A stretch of 64,000 nucleotides of DNA from Gammaproteobacteria bacterium. GTDB lineage: Bacteria > Pseudomonadota > Gammaproteobacteria > Steroidobacterales > Steroidobacteraceae. Of this stretch, positions 1 to 8,939 are shown one piece after another. Each line of letters opens with the position of its first letter. Within the stretch, counting starts at the first letter, position 1. The stretch spans positions 1-64,000 of the forward strand of contig PLUE01000053.1 of the NCBI GenBank assembly GCA_003164785.1. Reading direction: 5' to 3'. The notes beneath the pieces were generated by a model. The model worked only from the letters and a program-made list of their open reading frames with translations. It was not told where the DNA came from and searched no databases. The position numbers and the translations under genes were made by a program.

Positions 1-3
1 GTC

Positions 4-1110
4 TCAAACCCATTGACACGTTCCGAACTCGGCGCGCCGCAATCCGCCCTCGAACAGCGGCAGCATGGCGCTGCCGCCAATAGACCAGAGAGTATCCGGA
101 ATATTCAGAAGATTCCAACCCCAACTTTGAAATCCTGCGTTTCCAAAGAATGTTACATTCGGATAAAACGCCGCGCGGGCGACGCCGATCGCGGCATTGG
201 CGGCCGCCATCTGGCGTTCGGCACTCGCGATGTCGGGGCGGCGTTGCAGCAGCGCCGACGGTAACCCGGCTGGAATATCTGGCGGTGACGGCGCGACATC
301 TTTCCCTGCAGGCAGGGTAAATGTACTGGGAATCGCCCCGACAAGCACCGCGACAGCGTGCTGCAAGAGGTCGCGCTGCAAAGCCGTCTCTGTCAATTGC
401 GCTTGTGTCGTGTTGACCTGACTGGAGGCCCGGGCGAAATCAAGTCCGGATCCGATGCCACCATGGTAACGCAGCTGGGTCACCTCGACTGCCTTCTCGT
501 ACGCAACGATCGAATGGCGCAGCACCTCCAGCTCCTGGTCGAGACCTCGCACGGCAAGATAGTCCGCAGCGAGTTCGGTTTGTAAACCCAAACGCACCGT
601 CTCGAGATCGGCGGCGCTGGCTTGCGCAAGGCGCTTCTGCTGATGCGCGCGGTTTCGAATGGCATCCCAGAAGTCTGGCTCCCACGACGCCGACCCCAGT
701 AATTCATTCGAGGCTTGGACGTTCGGCATTGTCTGACTGCCCCGGAACAGGCGATTGACCGATTGTCGGTTGTCGGACAATTGACCGTCCGTGCTTATCT
801 GAGGATAAAGTTGAGATTGGGCCTCGGCGGCGAGGTCGCGCGCTTGGGTATATTGTTCAATTGCGCCTTGCAGGCCGGGATTCTCCTGGGTGAGATCATT
901 TTCGAGTTGAGTCAGCGTCGGGTCATTGAACATCGACCACCAGTCCGCGCGCGATGAGATCATAAGATCCGGTTGGGCTACTTGGAATGGTTCGCTGCCA
1001 CGATAGGACTCTGGAAGAAGGAAATGCGGGGGTGTGTAAACAGGCGCCAAGTTACAGCCGGAGAGCAAGAAGCCGGTCAGCAAGGTAAGCCCGTAGGCGT
1101 AACGTTTCAT
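4..1110 (-). CDS. RND efflux outer-membrane factor lipoprotein (NodT/OprM family), 3'-truncated
   Basis: This would be the outer-membrane channel of a tripartite RND pump. The N-terminus is a lipoprotein signal with lipobox LSGC (Cys19), followed by NLAPVYTPP, typical of NodT-type factors. The first TolC-like repeat is complete and the second begins (ALLQRRPDIASAERQMAAANA, then LPLFEGGLRRAEF). The frame then runs into GTCQWV and a TGA. At 368 residues it is about 100 short of the usual 460-490, and the stop falls just after the conserved GGLRRAE motif, so the last helical hairpin is missing. Either a frameshift or a nonsense lesion is likely; the window edge hides what follows. The ATG overlaps the adaptor stop as ATGA, so translation is coupled. 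Confidence 0.85.
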   Translation of the reverse strand: MKRYAYGLTLLTGFLLSGCNLAPVYTPPHFLLPESYRGSEPFQVAQPDLMISSRADWWSMFNDPTLTQLENDLTQENPGLQGAIEQYTQARDLAAEAQSQLYPQISTDGQLSDNRQSVNRLFRGSQTMPNVQASNELLGSASWEPDFWDAIRNRAHQQKRLAQASAADLETVRLGLQTELAADYLAVRGLDQELEVLRHSIVAYEKAVEVTQLRYHGGIGSGLDFARASSQVNTTQAQLTETALQRDLLQHAVAVLVGAIPSTFTLPAGKDVAPSPPDIPAGLPSALLQRRPDIASAERQMAAANAAIGVARAAFYPNVTFFGNAGFQSWGWNLLNIPDTLWSIGGSAMLPLFEGGLRRAEFGTCQWV

Positions 1111-2318
1111 GGCGCGCCCGAGTGCCCATCCTTGCCGGCCGATGCAGAAGCAGGTGGTGATGTCGGGGAGACATAGCCCGGTGTCGGAGTTACCGGGCGC
1201 ACAACCTCTCCCTCAAGCAGCCCGGCGGGCGGATTGTTCACCAGCCTATCGTTAATCGAGAGTCCGCTGGTGACCTGTACGATTTCCCCGAGATTTTCGC
1301 CGAGCGTTACGCTCTTCAGATGAATTCGATTCTGAGCGTCGAGCAGCGCAACCTGTGGTCCCGCGGCGCGGAAAATGAGGGCCTGCTCCGGCATGGTCGG
1401 AATCGCCGGATCGGCGGGCACTTGCAAGACGACATCGACATAGGTACCAGGCCATAGGGTTCGGTTTGGATTTTCCACAGTGAGTTCGGTGACTGCCGTG
1501 CGAGTGTTTGAATTGAATGCCCTGGCGGTCGTTAGAAATTTAGCTTCGATGGCCTTTCCGGGTTGAGAGGGCAGATGGATTGTCGCCGCGGGACCAGTTC
1601 CTAGACCATCCGCGTAGTCTTGCGGTACCGCGACGAAAACTCTCAGTTTGTGTACATCCGCAACGCTGAATAGCTCCGTCGATTTGTCGTTAGCGCGTGC
1701 TTGTCCGCCGCCTGCATTGACATAGCTGCCTACATCGGTGAGCCGTGCTGTAACCACGCCGTCAAATGGCGCGACCACACGTTTAAAGCCTTCGAGTGCG
1801 GCATATCTGGCGACTTCTTGCTCCGCTGCTTCAACCTCGGCCTTGCCGGCTGCTGCCCCTGCCGTCTGAACGTCCACCTCTTGCTTAGATACAGCAGGTG
1901 TTCCTGCGAGCGCTTGCCATCGTGACGCAGTGGTGACTGCCAGTTTGTATTTGGTTTCAGCGACGCGCAATTGTGCCTTCACCTGGGCGTAGTCGGCGTC
2001 CAAGCCGGGTGTCTCGATGGTGGCGAGGAGCTGTCCTGCCTTAACGGAGGCACCATAGTCCTCGTACCAATTGCTTACGTAGCCCGAAACCTGCGCGAAA
2101 ATCGGTGCCTCGTACCAAGCGCTCAAGGTCCCGGGCAGGGAAAGCGACCGGGTCGCCGGCCCCGCCTTTGGGCTAACCAGGTCCACCGGCAGCACAGACT
2201 GGTCCTCGGCAACACGCTCCAGTGCATCCAGTCTGCGATTCCGGAGAACGAAACCGTAAACGAGCAGTCCGGTGACCAATATTAGGGCGACGGTGACCCA
2301 CGTCTTAGTTCGCTTCAA
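1107..2318 (-). CDS. RND efflux periplasmic adaptor (membrane fusion protein)
   Basis: This 403-residue HlyD/AcrA-family adaptor would link the inner-membrane permease to the outer-membrane factor. It has an N-terminal membrane anchor (about residues 8-26), a lipoyl-like segment with APIFAQVSGYV and GQLLATIETPGLDADYAQ, a coiled-coil hairpin, the second lipoyl half (VVAPFDGVVTARLTDVGSYV), then beta-barrel and membrane-proximal domains (ARAFNSNTRTAVTELTVENPNRTLWPGTYVDV). Length is normal. Its start overlaps the permease stop by 14 bases and its stop overlaps the outer-membrane factor start by 4. The later operon at 11.8-21 kb uses the same 14-base permease-adaptor overlap, which suggests common ancestry of the two clusters. 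Confidence 0.93.
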   Translation of the reverse strand: MKRTKTWVTVALILVTGLLVYGFVLRNRRLDALERVAEDQSVLPVDLVSPKAGPATRSLSLPGTLSAWYEAPIFAQVSGYVSNWYEDYGASVKAGQLLATIETPGLDADYAQVKAQLRVAETKYKLAVTTASRWQALAGTPAVSKQEVDVQTAGAAAGKAEVEAAEQEVARYAALEGFKRVVAPFDGVVTARLTDVGSYVNAGGGQARANDKSTELFSVADVHKLRVFVAVPQDYADGLGTGPAATIHLPSQPGKAIEAKFLTTARAFNSNTRTAVTELTVENPNRTLWPGTYVDVVLQVPADPAIPTMPEQALIFRAAGPQVALLDAQNRIHLKSVTLGENLGEIVQVTSGLSINDRLVNNPPAGLLEGEVVRPVTPTPGYVSPTSPPASASAGKDGHSGAP

Positions 2319-5300
2319 CGCGCCTCTCCTTGGTCGAGCGCCCGTGCAGAAGCGCGAAAACGCAGGGTACGAACATCAACGTCGCGAACGTGGCCACCAA
2401 CAGGCCGCCGATCACGGCACGGCCTAAGGGCGCGTTCTGCGAGTTGGAGATGGACATGGGAACCATCCCGATAATCATAGCGAGCGCAGTCATCAATACG
2501 GGACGCAGTCGCGTGAACCCGGCCGTAATCGCCGCTTGGGCTGCGTTCCCATGCTCCGCGAGTTCGCTGCGAGCGAACGACACAACCAAGATCGAGTTGG
2601 CGGTGGCCGTGCCGACACTCATGATGGCGCCTGTTAGCGCCGGTACCGAAAGCGTCGTGTCGGTCAGGAAAAGCGCCCAGATCACGCCAGTCAATGCGCC
2701 CGGCAGCGCGGTGATAATGATGAATGGATCGAGCCATGACTGAAAGTTGACGACGATGACGAGGTACACCAGTACGATGGATAAGGCGAGGCCGAATAAT
2801 AGTTGCCCGTATGCGTCTTTCATCGTCACCGCTTGCCCACGTACTTGCACCGTCGCTCCCTTCGGCGTTTTGTCTTTCATGCGATCGAGAACGCGATCAA
2901 CGGCGTTGCTGACCGCGCCCAAGTCGCGACCTTGGTTGCTCGCGTAGATATCGATGACCGGCATAATGTCGCGATGCGAAACTACCAACGGCCGACCGGT
3001 TTGGGTTATCTCGCCAAGACCGCCGAGAATTTGTGCCGCATTGCCGTTAGGATCGCCGTCGCCCTTGTCGATCGGGATCGTTTCCAGATCGTTCATCGAT
3101 GTCAGTTGTGTCTGCGGCGTCTGCAGATTGACCAAATGCGAAACCCCGGTTTCTTCGTCGAGCCAATACGTGGGAGCCGTTTGCCCGGAACCCGACAGGG
3201 TTGCCAACGTATTGTTCGCAATGTCAGATTCCGTGAGTCCGGCTCCAAGCGCAAAAGCGCGACGGGCCGTTATCAATAACGTGGGCTCGTCGAGCGTCTG
3301 CTGAATGTTCACATCGGCAATGCCGGGAATATGGCGCAGTTCGGCAATGATCTGCTTTGCGTAAGTCATATTCTCCTGAATTCGCCGGCCGGAAATCTGC
3401 ACGTCGATCGGAGCCGGCAGGCCGAAATTCAAAATTTTCGCCGTGATGTCGCCTGGCAGGAACGTAAAGTCGGTGCCAGGAAACATTGTCGGCAATGCGC
3501 CGCGAAGTGATGCCCGGTAGGCGTCCACCGGCGATGCTTGATCGCGCAAGCTTATGGTGACATCGCAATCTTGCGGTCCGATGGTGCCACTGGCGCTATA
3601 CGCTTCATTGATGCCACTGCTCGGCAGGCCGCAATTATCAATGATGTTGTTCACTTCGCCGGGCAGAATCTTACGAATTGCAGCGTCGACCAACGCCGCC
3701 ACCTTGCTGGCCTCTTCCAATCGCAGTCCCAGTGGCGCGCGGAAGTGCATGTCGATTTCGCCCGATTTTATTCCCGGAAAGAAGTCCCGGCCCAGTGCTG
3801 GCACGAGCGCAATGGAAGCGACGGGAATTGCTAAAAAGCAAAGAATGAACAGGCCACGGTGTTCGACAGCCCTGGTGAGCAGGTCCCGGTAGTCATCGCG
3901 GAACTTGTCGAAGCGCCGTTCAAAGCCTTGCTGGAACCGAGCGAAGACCCCGCTGGGCTTGCGGCCGCCTTTTTTCGCCTCGACTTGAGCACGCAGCATG
4001 TACGCCGCCATGGTGGGTACCAAAGTGCGCGACAAAATAAAGGACGCGATCATGGCGAAGATGATGGCCTCCGCCAGGGGTAGGAATAGGTAACCTGCGA
4101 TCCCCGACAGCTGAAACAGCGGTAACCACACGATACAGATGCACAATGTGGATACAAATGTTGGCACCACGATTTGATTCGCCGCCTCAATGATGGCCGC
4201 CTCGAGGTCGGTTCCGTCCTCCAGATGCGCGTCAATATTTTCAATCATGACCGTCGCGTCATCGACCAAGATACCGACCGCCAGCGCGAGGCCGCCCAGC
4301 GTCATGACATTGATGGTCTGACCGAACCAGGACAGGGCCATGATGGAGCAAAGTATGGACAGTGGAATCGAGGTCGCCACGATCATAGTGGAGCGGGCGG
4401 AGCCCAGGAACAGGAGTACCACTAGACCGGTCAACAGTGCCGCCGTCACCATTTCCTGTACGACGTCTTGGACCGATTGCTTGACGAAGACGGACGCGTC
4501 GCTCAGCGTGGTGATCTTCACGCCGGGCGGCAAGGTCTTTTCAATCAGCGGTATTTTCGCCTTAACGCCAGCGACGACCGTAAGCGTCGATGCGTCTCCC
4601 GCTTTGAGTATTTCGAGCAGCACCGCCTGCTGACCATGTACCAGCACCGCATTGGTCTGCGGCGGCCCACCAAGGTAGACGTTGGCGACATCCCCCACCG
4701 TGACGACGGCATCATGCCTGTTTAATGGGAAGGCTGTTGAATGTGGCAACATTCACCGGGGACGCATTTGTTTCGACCAGGTAATCGATGGCGCCGATCT
4801 TTTGATCGCCGGCGGGAAGAACGATATTCTGCTGCGCCAAGGCCCGCGACACGTCTTGAGCGGACAAGCCATGAGCAAGCAATTTGTGCTGATCCAGATC
4901 CACCTCAACGAAGCTTTGGGTTCCGCCGTAAGGCGCGGGGATGGCCACTCCCGCCACCGCGACCAAGCTCGGCCGAATTAAATTTGAGGCAAGGTCATAC
5001 AATTCCGAGCCTGTCATGTGCTCGGAGGAGACCTGCAGGGCGAGAACCGGGACTGAGGACGCGTTGTAAGACAGAATTGCCGGCGGCGTGATTCCTGTTG
5101 GCATCTGCTTCAACACGGTCTGAGAAACGGCGACCACCTGCGCTTGGGCAATGGCAACATCCGTCCCAGGCTGAAAAAAAATCTTCACGACGCCGCGCCC
5201 GTATAAGGATTGGCTTTCGATGTGCTCGATATTGCCGACGGTGGTGGTTAGTTGTCTCTCATAGTAATAAATGACGCGGCCCGACATACCCTGCGGCGTC

Positions 5301-5464
5301 AAGCCATTGTAAGTCCACACGACGGCGACAACGGGTATCCGAATGTCCGGAAAAATGTCGGTTGGCGTGCGCACCGCGGCTAGTACGCCGTAAATCAGAA
5401 TTAATATGGCCAAAACGACGAAGGTATATGGCCTTTTCAAGGCCATCAGGACGATGGCGTTCAT
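2305..5464 (-). pseudogene. RND efflux permease, frameshifted
   Basis: Two overlapping frames make up one RND permease of about 1,050 residues. The N-terminal frame (5464 down to 4712, from MNAIVLMALKRPYTFVVLA) holds TM1 and the first porter subdomain and ends NSLPIKQA-stop. The second frame continues from about 4725 with DAVVTVGDVANVYLGGPP. Paralogues in this window read without a break through the same motif (FPIKTVGDKTVFMRDVAHVHDG). Skipping one base near 4722-4727 restores the reading frame. The TM4 proton-relay pair is present (GILVDDATVMIEN). TM10 has Ala where AcrB has Lys940. Unless the extra base is a sequencing error or is bypassed, the pump is inactive. The start overlaps a possible small upstream ORF as ATGA. 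Confidence 0.88.
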
Positions 5465-5604
5465 GTGTTCACATACATCGAACGTAACCCGGTACGGAGG
5501 TTAGCATGAGGCAATTTAGTCTCCGCAACCGGGTCATGAAGTTCAAGCCTGCCAACCATCGCATCAGACCACGACAGCCGCAAGATAAACTCCTTTGCAG
5601 TCAT
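5461..5604 (-). CDS. possible small leader ORF coupled to the RND permease
   Basis: This 47-codon frame begins with MTAKEFILRLSWSDAMVGRL and ends MYVNT-stop. Its TGA overlaps the permease ATG as ATGA. An AAGGGA ribosome-binding-like sequence precedes the chosen ATG; the frame extends upstream to 5697 but without a good site. I recognise no family. It could be a translational-coupling leader or chance. Confidence 0.3.
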   Translation of the reverse strand: MTAKEFILRLSWSDAMVGRLELHDPVAETKLPHANLRTGLRSMYVNT

Positions 5605-6026
5605 CTCATGTCCCTTGATTCTTAGCTGCGAATGAGCCAATTTCCGCAAAGGCAAATCAAGAAGATTTGGATTGGTTTGATGGAGTATGCCACTCATTGC
5701 GCGGCAATGAGGGTTCCTCGATGGAGCCAGTAAACGTAAGGGTTTGCCTTACGTCCACATGTTCGTGCGATCCGGAGGACGACGAGCAGCATGGGAAAAC
5801 CATCGCGGTACGGGTGGATTAGCCGCGAAGTGCTCATGAAGACAGGCCGAATGTGAGAAGCGGGACGAGCGAAAGGGAAGCACGTAGGCTGCTTGATGTT
5901 GCGCGATCTCGCCCAGGTCCCCACGTGGACGAGTTTTCTGCCAAAAGGGGGAGGCCCAAGCCAACTCGAATAACAGTGTGAATGATGCTTAGCTTCGCGG
6001 CGTGCATGGCGGCGCCGCGCCCTCGA
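5605..6026. other. non-coding stretch with one strong inverted repeat
   Basis: I see no convincing gene in these 420 bases, which lie upstream of the minus-strand RND operon and downstream of the lipoprotein gene. The notable element is a perfect 8-base inverted repeat at 5734-5754. Short frames on the minus strand have no ribosome-binding site or family resemblance. Confidence 0.5.
5734..5754. promoter_or_regulatory. perfect inverted repeat ACGTAAGG-N5-CCTTACGT
   Basis: Two exact 8-base arms flank the 5-base spacer GTTTG. There is no T-run, so it looks more like a protein-binding site than a terminator. It lies about 270 bases upstream of the frameshifted permease start. A related AAGGGTTT core occurs near 60818, upstream of the porin gene. 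Confidence 0.4.
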
Positions 6027-6482
6027 TTACCAACCCAGCCCGCCACCATAGCCAAATCCGTAACCCGGACCCCACGCTCCCCAATTCCATGCTGAGTCAG
6101 AGTAGGAGTCCGCAGTCATTTGCTGTTCGTCCGCGAGTTGCTGCTGCTGCTGATGCTGCTTGTATTGGCTGTAAGCCTGCTGGCTCCCCACATAGAGGCA
6201 GTTACATACCAATGGATCGGCGTAAACGTAGTGAATGTCGTCGCCCTTTTCACGCTTGACGAAGCGGTTCGGGGGTAATCGACTCAGCATCGCCTTCCTT
6301 TCCGGCGTGTTGGCAGGCCGGATAAAAAAGCCCGCGGCGGCGAGATTATCCTCATGCTGTGCCACCCGTTGTTGCGGTGTTTGACATGCCGCGAGAGCGC
6401 TCATTCCTGCTAGAAACAGGCCGACAGTCGCAACTCGAAACGAACGGCGCTGCTTGAGGTCGATGAATCTGATGTTGGTCAT
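6027..6482 (-). CDS. Gly-rich outer-membrane lipoprotein of unknown function
   Basis: This 151-residue protein starts at MTNIRFIDLKQRRSF; a longer frame to 6527 adds only leader-like sequence. It has a lipoprotein signal peptide with lipobox LAAC, a central polar region containing CNCLYVGSQQAY, a Gln-rich stretch (KQHQQQQQLADEQQ) and a Trp/Gly/Tyr-rich tail. I recognise no catalytic domain. Two direct repeats carrying the AAAGTCAC motif sit immediately upstream of its promoter, so it is a likely target of the NarL-type regulator at 10972 and may belong to the same envelope response as the tandem RND pump. Confidence 0.75.
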   Translation of the reverse strand: MTNIRFIDLKQRRSFRVATVGLFLAGMSALAACQTPQQRVAQHEDNLAAAGFFIRPANTPERKAMLSRLPPNRFVKREKGDDIHYVYADPLVCNCLYVGSQQAYSQYKQHQQQQQLADEQQMTADSYSDSAWNWGAWGPGYGFGYGGGLGW

Positions 6483-6535
6483 GGTGATACCCGCGAGTAG
6501 TGGTGGCACGTCCTGGGATGGATGCATTTAAATGC

Positions 6536-6591
6536 TTATAATCCTAAATGCCTAGTGCCGAAAGTCACAGCCCAACAGTGCCGAAAGTCAC
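6536..6591 (-). promoter_or_regulatory. promoter with two direct GTGACTTTCGGCACT repeats
   Basis: On the minus strand, GTGACTTTCGGCACT occurs twice (6577-6591 and 6554-6568), spaced 23 bases, about two helical turns. The proximal copy overlaps a -35-like TTTCGG (6558-6563), followed after 16 bases by TTATAA (6536-6541). This is the layout expected for an activator touching the -35 position. The same GTGACTTTCGG string occurs at 11719-11729 before the RND operon. The region could also serve the divergent gene at 6919. Confidence 0.6.
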
Positions 6592-6918
6592 TTATTCGCG
6601 CCAATTGTCGGCCGACTGCCACCCAGGGCGCTGCGCGATGCGGTCTATCCAAACGCCATCGGCGTTACTCGTAAGCTTATTTTAATCTTTCACTAACGAT
6701 CGTTTAATGTCGTTGTAGGACAATTCGAATAGCAAGCAAAAAAAGGTAATATCCCAGCATGCGTGGCGTCTCGGCGTGAATGTCTCGGATAGACCGTCTG
6801 TAATGCATGCTCAACGAGCGGTGTTCGGACGCGCGCCGCGGGCAGTAGGGCCACGGTGGTGTTTGCGCGTCCAGGCGAGCATAGCGGTGCCAGCTTGGTA
6901 TCGATGGAAATCACTCTC
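6592..6918. other. intergenic region before the 514-residue protein gene
   Basis: About 330 bases without a supportable gene. The short minus-strand frame over 6693-6971 looks like an antisense shadow. A promoter for the plus-strand gene probably lies here but I see no clear -35/-10 pair. Confidence 0.4.
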
Positions 6919-8463
6919 ATGACGGACCCGGTTGATCTACTCACGACCACACAAAAGGCCCTTACCGTCAATTTGGACGCCCCCGTTTATGGCACGTTTG
7001 CGGAGATAGGGGCGGGTCAGGAGGTCGCACGTGAATTCTTCCACGTGGGTGGCGCCTCCGGGACGGTGGCAAAATCGATATCGGCATACGATATGGTGTT
7101 CAGCGATGCCATTTATGGACAGGCGCCACGATACGTATCCCGCGAACGACTCTCGCTCATGCTGGATCATGAGTACGGCCTGTTGCTCGATCGACTTTCA
7201 TCGGCGCGGGGCGAGAGAACGACCTTCTTCGTTTTTGCGGACACGGTCGCGACCAGAAACCACGCGGGTACGAACGAAGCGCATGGCTGGCTTGGCTTTC
7301 GATTCCAGGCGGAGCCATTGGGTGCAGCCAGCCAGATCGTGCTGCACGTGCGTATGTGGGACAACGAGGCCACGTTGCAGCAGGAGGCGCTGGGTATCGT
7401 GGGCGTAAATCTCATTTATGCCGCCCTCTATTATCGATCGGACGCGACAAGGTTCATCGAATCGCTCAAGGACAATCTCACCATCGACCGCATAGAGATC
7501 GATATGTTGCGGTTTTCGGGGCCGTGTTTTCGGTGCATAGATAATCGTCTGATGTCCCTTTACCTCGTCCAGCTCGGTCTCACGAATGCCGTCATGTTCG
7601 GCGCCAAGGGTGATGTCCTTCAACCGTCGGAGGTGCTGCATAAGAAGGCAATACTCGTGGAGCGAGGCAGCTTTCGGCCGGTAACTCATGTCAACGTCGA
7701 CATGATTACATGTGCGATGAAGCAATTCGCTCTGGAGCCCGAAGTACACGACAAGGATGTTGTCGTCTTGATGGAAATCACGATCGCCAACCTCTTGGCT
7801 GATGGGGATCTCGATGCACCAGACTTTCTGGCGCGCGTCGATCTCCTCGCCGATGCCGGGTTTACCGTCCTAATCTCCAATTATCCCGAGTATTATCGAT
7901 TGACGTCCTACTTTCGCCGCTATAGCAAGGAGATGATCGGGGTTGCCATGGGAATCAACCATGTCCTGTCAATATTCGACGAGAAATATTACGAAAAACT
8001 CGACGGTGGGATTCTCGAGGCGCTCGGGCGGTTATTCAGAAACGCCGTCAAGCTTTACGTCTATCCGATGAAACTAAGCGCCTACGAGGCGTGTATTGCG
8101 CGGCACTCCCGCGGCGGGATTGAGGTGCCTGAAGAATCGGTCGAGCAGAAAATGTTGGTAAGCGGCAAGAGCGTGCGAGTGGCCGATCACTTGAGGCATC
8201 TATATTTACACCTGCTCGAGAGTCATAATATTGTTTGTATCGTCGGATTCAACGAAGCTGCGCTGGACATCTTCTCCCGCAACGTCTTGAGGCAGATCAG
8301 GAGCCATGATCATGGATGGGAAATGGCGGTACCCGCGCCGGTTGCGGAATCCATCAAGCGGCGCGGGCTCTTCGGCTACAGGGGGAATGTCGATGCAGCC
8401 GATGGAGTGGGTTGCCGTCAATCGGAGCGCTCTCCATCACGCTCTGATACATGCCTGGAGTAG
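6919..8463 (+). CDS. conserved protein of unknown function (about 514 residues)
   Basis: The chosen start is MTDPVDLLTTTQKALTVNL; in-frame upstream codons at 6904 or 6856 are possible. The sequence has the features of a soluble, conserved protein: EFFHVGGASGTVAKSISAYDM, YVSRERLSLMLDHEYGLLLDRL, TTFFVFADTVATRNH, GWLGFRFQ, QEALGIVGVNLIYAALY, and a C-terminal half with repeated hydrophobic strands (VVLMEITIANLLADGDLDAPDFLARVDLL). From memory, relatives occur in cyanobacteria and proteobacteria under unreliable labels (TonB-dependent receptor, nicotinate-nucleotide adenylyltransferase); neither fits what is visible. No signal peptide or membrane span is evident. The last 30 residues are low in conserved character. 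Confidence 0.85.
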   Translation: MTDPVDLLTTTQKALTVNLDAPVYGTFAEIGAGQEVAREFFHVGGASGTVAKSISAYDMVFSDAIYGQAPRYVSRERLSLMLDHEYGLLLDRLSSARGERTTFFVFADTVATRNHAGTNEAHGWLGFRFQAEPLGAASQIVLHVRMWDNEATLQQEALGIVGVNLIYAALYYRSDATRFIESLKDNLTIDRIEIDMLRFSGPCFRCIDNRLMSLYLVQLGLTNAVMFGAKGDVLQPSEVLHKKAILVERGSFRPVTHVNVDMITCAMKQFALEPEVHDKDVVVLMEITIANLLADGDLDAPDFLARVDLLADAGFTVLISNYPEYYRLTSYFRRYSKEMIGVAMGINHVLSIFDEKYYEKLDGGILEALGRLFRNAVKLYVYPMKLSAYEACIARHSRGGIEVPEESVEQKMLVSGKSVRVADHLRHLYLHLLESHNIVCIVGFNEAALDIFSRNVLRQIRSHDHGWEMAVPAPVAESIKRRGLFGYRGNVDAADGVGCRQSERSPSRSDTCLE

Positions 8464-8464
8464 C

Positions 8465-8674
8465 CTAAGTTTCCGGTGGAAGATGAGCCCTCAGCGGGAT
8501 GTGATGAGTCGAGGACACGAGCATCCCCGCGGAGTGTGCGTCACCGACGGGGACGTGGGTGTGATGTCTCGCAAGTGCCAAGGCGGCAAAAACGAGAATA
8601 CAGGCAGCAGTGACTCCCGCGCGAAAATACCGGCGCGCCTCATGGTCAATGAAACAAGGGGTACGCACAATCAT
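8465..8674 (-). CDS. small membrane or exported protein, His-containing
   Basis: This 69-residue frame starts MIVRTPCFIDHEARRYFRAG and has one hydrophobic segment (VTAACILVFAALALA, about residues 20-35), followed by a polar tail with several His pairs (ARHHTHVP, STHHIP). A strong ribosome-binding sequence GGAGG lies 9 bases before the ATG, better than for most frames of this size. No family recognised. It is convergent with the gene ending at 8463. Confidence 0.5.
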   Translation of the reverse strand: MIVRTPCFIDHEARRYFRAGVTAACILVFAALALARHHTHVPVGDAHSAGMLVSSTHHIPLRAHLPPET

Positions 8675-8939
8675 GTTTCGCTTCCTCCAATCGGTTGGGA
8701 TCGGCCGGCCGACCGATTCGTCGGCTGGTCAATTTTAATGGACCGAACCTGCTCTTCGGGAAGAGATTGTCGCTGTGAAACATTAAAATTACGCGAAGCC
8801 AACATTAACGCGCGCGCTGATTCTCCTCGTTCAGTGCGCGGCACGGCCTCTTGGGGTCGTGCATTCAGTTCGATGGGTATGCGTGTCATGTACGCCGATG
8901 CTTTTCGAATCCACGCATCGTTGCGATGATGGCGTCTCG

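Noticed and set aside
4700..4760. Programmed ribosomal frameshift in the RND permease
   Set aside because: No slippery sequence with a downstream stimulator is evident, and related permeases in the window are encoded in one frame.
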